A stretch of 64,000 nt of DNA, taken from contig CP046866.1 in the NCBI GenBank assembly GCA_009789175.1, forward strand, positions 2,294,001-2,358,000, given 5' to 3'. Below, piece by piece: positions 60,033 through 64,000 of this stretch; the stretch's first letter is position 1, and each line of letters starts with the position of its first letter. The notes below the pieces were generated by a model. It was not told where the DNA came from, ran no database searches, and saw only the letters and a program-made list of their open reading frames with translations. Made by a program: the position numbers and the translations under genes. The DNA is from Salinibaculum litoreum. Its GTDB lineage: Archaea > Halobacteriota > Halobacteria > Halobacteriales > Haloarculaceae.

Positions 60033-61094
60033 ATGCAGGACGCCAGCCAGCAGTTCGGCGATTGGCCGCTCCAGCGACTCATGACCGAGGTCGTTGGCTC
60101 CGGCCACAAATCCGCCGACGACATGGACCGCGCGCAGGCCCGTGAAGCCGTCGAGCGCATCCTCGCGCAGGAACCCTCCGAGACGACTCTCGGGGCGTTC
60201 TGGCTCGCCAACCGCTGGAAGCGCAACACGCCAGAGGAACTGGCCGCCTTCACCGACGTGATGTGCGAACGAAGCGTCCAGCGGGGCATCCCCGACTGTG
60301 ACCCCGTCGACTGCGGTGCCAACTACGACGGCAAGCACACCTCCGCCCTGCTCGGCGTCGCCGCCGGCATCACGGCCGCCGCCGCTGGTGTCCCCGTCGT
60401 CACCCACTCCGGGGACCACGTCCCGACACAGGAGGCCACCGCCTACAAGCACGTACTGGACGAACTCGGTATCCGAACCGACCTCGAACCCGAGGAGAGC
60501 GCCGACATGGTCGACGAGACCGGCTTTGGCTTCTACTACCAGCCCAACTTCAACCCCGGCGTGACCGACCTCTACGAGCGCCGCGCGGAGATGGGCGTCC
60601 GCACCTTCGTCAACACCATCGAGACACTCGCCAATCCCGCCGGTGCCGATGTCCACCTGGGCAGTTTCTATCATCTCGCCTTCGCCAAGCGCATCGTCGA
60701 CACGTTCGGCGAGATGGAGAGTCAGACCCTCGACCGGGTCATCATGTTCCAGGGACTCGAGGGGTACGACGACATCCGGCCGGGAACGACCGTCGTCGCC
60801 GAATACGACGGCGACTTTACCGACTACGAAATCGAAACCGCCGAGTACGGCATGGACTTCGAACGCGAGGAGTTAGCCGTCGAGGACGTGGCCGCCGACT
60901 CGGCGACCATCACCGAGGAGGTACTGACCGGCAAGCGCGAGGACCACTTCGCCGACGCAGTCGTCCTCAACGCCGCCGTCCGCATCTACGCCGGCGGGGA
61001 GACCGACACCATCGAGGACGCGCTCGGCCTCGCTCGCTCGGCCATCGCCGAGGGCGGCACGCAGGACCGACTGGCCGAACTCCGGGAGTTCTGA
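60033..61094 (+). CDS. Anthranilate phosphoribosyltransferase-like protein (TrpD2 group)
   Basis: The product is 353 residues from ATG 60033 (a GTG at 60015 is possible). The fold of TrpD/NPase-family enzymes is visible: GHKSADDMDRAQAREAVERI, NYDGKHTSALLGVAAGITAA and GFGFYYQPNFNPG. It lacks the strict GTGGD motif of genuine TrpD and is not in a trp operon, so it belongs to the TrpD2/YbiB-like group, some of which bind nucleic acids. Function is uncertain. Confidence 0.82.
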   Translation: MQDASQQFGDWPLQRLMTEVVGSGHKSADDMDRAQAREAVERILAQEPSETTLGAFWLANRWKRNTPEELAAFTDVMCERSVQRGIPDCDPVDCGANYDGKHTSALLGVAAGITAAAAGVPVVTHSGDHVPTQEATAYKHVLDELGIRTDLEPEESADMVDETGFGFYYQPNFNPGVTDLYERRAEMGVRTFVNTIETLANPAGADVHLGSFYHLAFAKRIVDTFGEMESQTLDRVIMFQGLEGYDDIRPGTTVVAEYDGDFTDYEIETAEYGMDFEREELAVEDVAADSATITEEVLTGKREDHFADAVVLNAAVRIYAGGETDTIEDALGLARSAIAEGGTQDRLAELREF

Positions 61095-61095
61095 G

Positions 61096-62133
61096 ATGAG
61101 CGACGATAGCGAGGACGTGGGGAGCGAGTCCTCGGAAAGAGCGAGCGGCCACGCCGCGAGCAGCGACGCGATGGGGTCGCGGTCGGTCCCGACCGACGCA
61201 GCGCCGGGACATCCGGACGACCCCGAGGGCTGGCGACACGAGAGCGCACGCGTCAACGGCGTCGACCTCCATTACGTCACCGTCGACCCGGACCCCGAAG
61301 CGGTCGATAGCGACACCGAGCCGCCGCTGGTCGTCTTGCTTCATGGCTTTCCGGAGTTCTGGTACGCCTGGCGACACCAGCTGGACTCGCTTGCGGAAGC
61401 CGGCTACCGCGTCGTCGCGCCGGACCTGCGTGGCTACAACCGCTCCTCCCAGCCCGCAGGAGTCGACAGCTACCGCCCCGCGGAACTCGTCGGGGACGTG
61501 CGCGGGCTCGTCGAACACCTCGGCTACGCGCAGGCGGCCGTCGTCGGTCACGACTGGGGCGGGCTCATCGCCTGGGAGACTGCGATTAGCGAGCCGGAGT
61601 TGGTCCGCCAGCTGGTCATCATGAACGCGCCCCACCCCGAAGCGTACCAGCAGGCACTGTGGCGCTCGCCCGACCAGATACTCCGGTCGTGGTACGTCTT
61701 CCTGTTCCAGGTGCCGTGGCTCCCCGAACAGCTCATCCAGGCCAACGACTACCGCGCGCTCGACGAGATGCTCACCGAGACGGCCGCGCCCGGTGCGTTC
61801 ACCGAGCCCGAAGTCCAGCGTTACAAGGACGCGATGGCCCGCTCTGGTAACCCCACCGGCCCGGTCAACTACTACCGCGCGATGGCCCGCGAGAGTGCCA
61901 CCCGGCAGACCAAGCGGTTCCTCCCGTGGGCGGAGACACGCGATGCCGCTGTCGGGGTGCCGACGATGGTCGTCTGGGGCGAACAGGACCAGGCGCTCAG
62001 CACGGACTTGCTCGATGACCTCGGCGCGTGGGTGCCCGACCTGCGTATCGAGCGCCTGCCCGAGGCCAGCCACTGGGTGCAAGCCGACGAGCCAGAGCGC
62101 GTCAACGAGTTGCTGGTGGACTTTCTGGCGTAG
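61096..62133 (+). CDS. Alpha/beta hydrolase, epoxide-hydrolase-like
   Basis: The product is 345 residues. An acidic N-terminal extension of about 45 residues precedes the fold. The oxyanion motif is LLHGFPEFWYAWR, the nucleophile elbow GHDWGG carries Asp as in epoxide hydrolases and haloalkane dehalogenases, and the catalytic His is in EASHWVQ. It starts one base after the TrpD2-like stop, so the two are co-transcribed. Substrate unknown. Confidence 0.9.
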   Translation: MSDDSEDVGSESSERASGHAASSDAMGSRSVPTDAAPGHPDDPEGWRHESARVNGVDLHYVTVDPDPEAVDSDTEPPLVVLLHGFPEFWYAWRHQLDSLAEAGYRVVAPDLRGYNRSSQPAGVDSYRPAELVGDVRGLVEHLGYAQAAVVGHDWGGLIAWETAISEPELVRQLVIMNAPHPEAYQQALWRSPDQILRSWYVFLFQVPWLPEQLIQANDYRALDEMLTETAAPGAFTEPEVQRYKDAMARSGNPTGPVNYYRAMARESATRQTKRFLPWAETRDAAVGVPTMVVWGEQDQALSTDLLDDLGAWVPDLRIERLPEASHWVQADEPERVNELLVDFLA

Positions 62134-62139
62134 AGACCC

Positions 62140-63429
62140 TCATTCCTCGCCACGTCGGCCGAGCAGGTAGCCAGTCCCACCCAGGGCAGCGAGCGTCCCG
62201 AAGACGCCAAAGCCCGGCCCGTTCTCCCCGTCGGTCTCGTCGGAAGGCGTTGCCGTCGCCGTCCCGGTCGGCGTCGTCTCGCCTCCGTCTGCAGTCGCCG
62301 CCGTGCTCGCCCACTCGCCGTGGTGGCCGAGCGTCCCCAGTTGCACGCGTGAGCCGTCACTGGAGGCGTCGACACCCGCATCCAGCGCGTAGACGCTGCC
62401 GTCTCCGCTTCCCACGTAGGCGGTGCCGTCGACCACTGTCGGCGAGGACTCCACCACGTCGCCGGTCTCGTAGGTCCGCTCTACCCCGCCCCCGCCTGCA
62501 TCGAGGACGTAGACGGTGCCGTCCCCGCTCCCGACGACGAGGACATCGCCGGCCACGGTCGGTGACGACGAGACCTGACCGAGCGATGGGTCGGTCCACT
62601 CCTCGCTCCCGTCGGAGAGCGCCAGCGCCCGGACGCCGCCGGTGAACCTGCCGACGTAGACGATGCCGTCCCTGACCGTCGGGGAGGAGTTGATGGCCCC
62701 GGCGTCGACAGCCCACTCGTCAGTCCCCTCGGTGGCATCCAGCGCGTAGACGCGACCACTCCCGTCGGTGACGACGAGGACGCCATCTGCGACCGTCGGC
62801 GAGGAGAAGACGGACGCCTCGGTCCCGTAGGTCCACTCCTCCCCGCCCTCACCTGCATCCAGTGCGTAGACGGTGTCGTCGTAGCTTCCGACGTAGACCA
62901 CGCCATCGACAATCGTCGGCGAGGAGAATATCCGGTCGTCCGTTCCGTAGGTCCACTCCTCCTCGCCCTCGCGTGCATCTATCGCATGGACCGTCCCGTC
63001 GTTACTCCCGACGTAGACAGTACCCTCGAAGGCAGTCGGGGAGGAACGGACCGCTCCGTCGGTCTCGTAGGTCCACTCCTCCTCGCCCTCGCTTGCGTCC
63101 AGCGCGTAGACTGTTCCGTCGTCACTCCCGATGTAGACCGCGCCATCGACGACCGACGGCGAGGAGATAACTGTCCCGTCAGTCGTGTAGGTCCATTCCT
63201 CGCTTCCGTCGGCGGCATCGAGCGCGTAGACGGTGCCGTCCCCGCTCCCGGCGTAGACGGTGCCATCGACGACGGTTGGCGAAGACGTAACGCGACTGCC
63301 GACTGGGGCAGTCCATTCGGGGTCGTCGGCCTGCTGCCCGGCGGCGATGCCCGAGGCAGTTGGGAGGAGTAAACCGAGGCCGACAGCGGTGCCTGTCCGG
63401 AGAATATCACGGCGAGAGCGTCTCATCAA
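62140..63429 (-). CDS. Secreted PQQ-like beta-propeller protein with PGF-CTERM anchor
   Basis: The product is 429 residues. The N-terminus is a Tat signal (RRSRRDILRTGTAVGLG). About nine ~40-residue blades repeat the pattern YALDA-x-GSEEWTY and SSPTVVDGTVYVGS, giving an eight- or nine-bladed propeller. After a Thr-rich linker, PGFGVFGTLAALGGTGYLLG followed by RRGEE is a PGF-CTERM signal for archaeosortase A and lipid anchoring. It is displayed on the cell surface. No evidence for actual PQQ binding. Confidence 0.9.
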   Translation of the reverse strand: MMRRSRRDILRTGTAVGLGLLLPTASGIAAGQQADDPEWTAPVGSRVTSSPTVVDGTVYAGSGDGTVYALDAADGSEEWTYTTDGTVISSPSVVDGAVYIGSDDGTVYALDASEGEEEWTYETDGAVRSSPTAFEGTVYVGSNDGTVHAIDAREGEEEWTYGTDDRIFSSPTIVDGVVYVGSYDDTVYALDAGEGGEEWTYGTEASVFSSPTVADGVLVVTDGSGRVYALDATEGTDEWAVDAGAINSSPTVRDGIVYVGRFTGGVRALALSDGSEEWTDPSLGQVSSSPTVAGDVLVVGSGDGTVYVLDAGGGGVERTYETGDVVESSPTVVDGTAYVGSGDGSVYALDAGVDASSDGSRVQLGTLGHHGEWASTAATADGGETTPTGTATATPSDETDGENGPGFGVFGTLAALGGTGYLLGRRGEE

Positions 63430-63489
63430 CAGTGAGATGCGAGCGTAGAACAGTAAGGCTATCGGGGACTCAAAGAGGCGTTTGTCCCT

Positions 63490-64000
<511 letters not shown>

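Overview
The window is a haloarchaeal chromosome segment. The evidence is an Asp/Glu-rich proteome, a proteasome-activating nucleotidase, three HalX response regulators, the rod-determining factor RdfA, MptA-type GTP cyclohydrolase, PhiH1-repressor-like winged helices, twin-arginine lipoproteins, a PGF-CTERM surface protein and many GTG/TTG starts with little leader sequence. The content resembles Haloarcula-type genomes, but the genus cannot be fixed from sequence reading alone.

Layout. (1) 1-5.3 kb is core: the 3' part of an M3 oligoendopeptidase, a CARDB lipoprotein, PAN, a DUF4234 membrane protein, the SufU scaffold, and a CAT-anticodon tRNA. (2) 5.34-22.99 kb is an integrated element using the 3' end of that tRNA as attL. 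It holds a compact cytosine methyltransferase, a large winged-helix protein, a PAS histidine kinase and a minus-strand operon. The operon matches the conserved pleolipovirus block: four-TM VP3-like protein, small membrane protein, spike, signal-anchored protein, coiled-coil membrane protein, VP8-like ATPase. Distal cargo is a transglutaminase-like lipoprotein and a divergent restriction-modification pair, followed by three winged-helix regulators and a tyrosine integrase next to attR. (3) 22.98-24.72 kb is a second att-bounded segment with only a winged-helix/PIN-nuclease pair, so it looks like a satellite or stacked integration. (4) 24.7-32.2 kb is gene-poor and decayed, A+T-rich in its first part, and carries RdfA, an IclR regulator, an NSS sodium symporter with a 46-residue small subunit, a PqqB-like MBL protein and gene remnants. 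(5) 32.2-34.2 kb is a metal locus: NikR, a deletion chimera of a substrate-binding protein and an ABC ATPase, and an intact permease.

(6) 34.2-64 kb is mostly ordinary chromosome: cupin, PPOX/F420 protein, DUF7113, HerA ATPase, UspA proteins, KaiC-like ATPase, NAD kinase, two HalX regulators around a membrane PAS protein, CBS protein, MrfA-like helicase, histidine kinase, 5-formyl-THF cyclo-ligase, squalene-synthase-like enzyme, Gln-repeat zinc-ribbon protein, pilin, FxsA, DUF255 thioredoxin, TrmB regulator, MptA, a third HalX regulator, TrpD2-like protein, alpha/beta hydrolase, beta-propeller protein and the C-terminus of KatG.

Two dispersed non-coding repeat families occur: a 131-bp structured element in inverted orientation (8.2 kb inside the provirus and 54.4 kb), and a ~107-bp element with outward T-tracts on both strands (39.2 and 54.6 kb) that looks like a bidirectional terminator between convergent genes. 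The most unusual parts are the armed pleolipovirus-like provirus, the tandem att arrangement with its integrase-less winged-helix/PIN segment, the paired structured repeats and the metal-transporter deletion scar.
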